The position numbers and the translations under genes were made by a program. Positions 14,003 through 14,584 of a stretch of DNA of 14,584 bases are shown piece by piece. Within the stretch, counting starts at the first letter, position 1; each line of letters starts with the position of its first letter. The stretch comes from Candidatus Bathyarchaeota archaeon (GTDB lineage: Archaea > Thermoproteota > Bathyarchaeia > Bathyarchaeales > SOJC01): positions 1-14,584 of the forward strand of contig DAOWHM010000028.1 in NCBI GenBank assembly GCA_030641425.1, in the 5' to 3' direction. Below the pieces are notes generated by a model. That model ran no database searches. It was not told the origin of the DNA and saw only the letters and a list, made by a program, of their open reading frames with translations.

Positions 14003-14015
14003 CCCCTCTTTTTTC
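14003..14015 (+). terminator. T-run terminator candidate after the integrase
   Basis: CCCCTCTTTTTTC, with six T in a row five to ten bases after the integrase stop. Archaeal termination often needs only such a T-rich stretch. Confidence 0.4.
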
Positions 14016-14088
14016 TGCATCAGCAAGTCATTCTTTCTTGGGCTCGTGTCGCTTCGCTCCACTCGCCTTTAAAACCAGAGAACAACAA

Positions 14089-14223
14089 ACTCATGCATGC
14101 ATTAGCAGACGTATGCATGCTAAAACACAGAGCGGTTCCAAAAACAAAACATTTCTCTGAATCAGACGTTCCTGTAAAACACGCAACTCTAAATCTGTCC
14201 TCTAGAAAAGACTCATGCATGCA
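14089..14223. repeat. ATGCATGC palindrome repeats
   Basis: ACTCATGCATGCA occurs identically at 14089-14101 and 14211-14223. A third ATGCATGC is at 14113-14120. Between the first two, TTAGCA (14102-14107) and TGCTAA (14118-14123) form an inverted repeat. This could be operator or recombinase arm sites; no proof. Confidence 0.55.
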
Positions 14224-14283
14224 CATGGAAGCTTCTTCTATAGATTTTTATACATCCCATAGAATATTACATTAGCAGGAGAC

Positions 14284-14565
14284 TTGGAGAGAATTAGATT
14301 GGAGAGAAAACTTGTCTTTCTCACGTTTCTGGTGATTCTTCTCTCGAATTTGTTGGGTATAGCAATTAAAGTTGAGAAGGTGAAAGCAAGCGGAACCATC
14401 TACATCAGAGCTGATGGAAGTATTGATCCGCTAACAGCTAACATCACGAGTGTCAATAATGTTACTTATATCTGCACTGGCAACAATTATGACGAGATTG
14501 TTGTCAAGAGAGACAACATCCTCCTCGATGGGCAAGGTTACCTCCTTCAAGGAACAGGTAGCTGA
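14284..14565 (+). CDS. Secreted beta-helix (NosD-like) protein, N-terminus; interrupted by TGA
   Basis: A 93-codon frame with a signal peptide: basic start, hydrophobic stretch VFLTFLVILLSNLLGIAI (residues 11-28) and a likely cleavage near VKASG. The mature part starts GTIYIRADGSIDPLTANITS and goes on with YDEIVVKRDNILLDGQGYLLQGTGS, the opening of large secreted right-handed beta-helix proteins common in Bathyarchaeia and methanogens. Those proteins are many hundreds of residues long. Here a TGA follows GTGS, and the same frame continues beyond it as YVSGFG to the window edge, so one base change (GGA to TGA) may have broken the gene. The start may be TTG 14284 or, with a better-spaced GGAGAG, TTG 14299. 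Whether it belongs to the integrated element is unknown. Confidence 0.65.
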   Translation: MERIRLERKLVFLTFLVILLSNLLGIAIKVEKVKASGTIYIRADGSIDPLTANITSVNNVTYICTGNNYDEIVVKRDNILLDGQGYLLQGTGS

Positions 14566-14584
14566 TATGTAAGCGGATTTGGAC

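Larger units (their letters stand above)
13999..14283. other. 285-base spacer with ATGCATGC palindromes
   Basis: No gene is supported; the short frames on both strands look random. It holds a T-run terminator candidate at the left, three ATGCATGC palindromes in the middle and a TATA-like TTTTTATA at 14245-14252 that could serve the last gene. The A/C-rich composition of the integrase continues to about 14220. No copy of the RNase P RNA 3' end is found here, so the far attachment site is not in this stretch. Confidence 0.5.

Noticed and set aside
14020..14275. Short frames on both strands over the ATGCATGC repeats
   Set aside because: Repeat-driven, without ribosome sites, and overlapping each other on opposite strands.
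13999..14584. Second copy of the RNase P RNA 3' end (distal attachment site) within the window
   Set aside because: I looked for the region V sequence and the P1 3' strand to the right of the integrase and found none; the far end must lie beyond the window or be eroded.

Overview
The window is chromosomal DNA of an archaeon. The evidence is archaeal/eukaryotic-type ribosomal proteins (eS6, eS24, eS31), aIF2-gamma, Rpo7-Spt4, EF-2 carrying the diphthamide-site histidine, GTP-dependent dephospho-CoA kinase, an archaeal-type RNase P RNA and TATA-like boxes placed 25-30 bases before starts. The style of the last, secreted gene, the uL2 C-terminus and the mixture of traits suggest the Bathyarchaeia (MCG) or a near relative. 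That placement is inference; no rRNA is present.

Layout. Bases 1-965 (minus) hold the N-terminal three quarters or so of a class II HMG-CoA reductase, cut by the window edge. A 519-base non-coding stretch with several dyads follows. Next come uL2 and uS19 (plus), a two-gene fragment detached from the usual S10 operon. From 7977 down to 2691 (minus) runs a ten-gene information-processing cluster: eS6, aIF2-gamma, an Fcf1-like PIN nuclease, Rpo7, Spt4, a small Cys-rich DUF6485-like protein, GTP-dependent dephospho-CoA kinase, eS24, eS31 and a SecB-like protein. Several of these genes overlap or nearly touch. The cluster is conserved across archaea in outline and joins translation initiation, transcription elongation, rRNA processing and coenzyme A synthesis. 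The DUF6485-like and SecB-like genes are the less expected members.

EF-2 (plus, 8280-10490) diverges from eS6 after a 302-base spacer. An ABC-2 type exporter pair (ATPase and permease, overlapping) follows at 10737-12747. Immediately after it, at 12771-13092, lies the gene for RNase P RNA, recognised by its conserved regions and by a 17-pair P1 helix joining its two ends. It carries its own TATA-like box over the permease stop codon.

The most interesting place is the 3' end of the RNase P RNA gene. A tyrosine recombinase ORF (13084-13998) starts inside the 3' strand of the P1 helix. Its N-terminal codons repeat, in frame, an 18-base block of the RNase P RNA 3' region. Its composition is strongly A- and C-rich, unlike the genes before it. 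I read this as an integrative element that uses the RNase P RNA gene as its attachment site. Only one end of the element is in the window. Beyond the integrase are a short spacer with repeated ATGCATGC palindromes and the start of a secreted beta-helix-type protein, interrupted by TGA near the window end.
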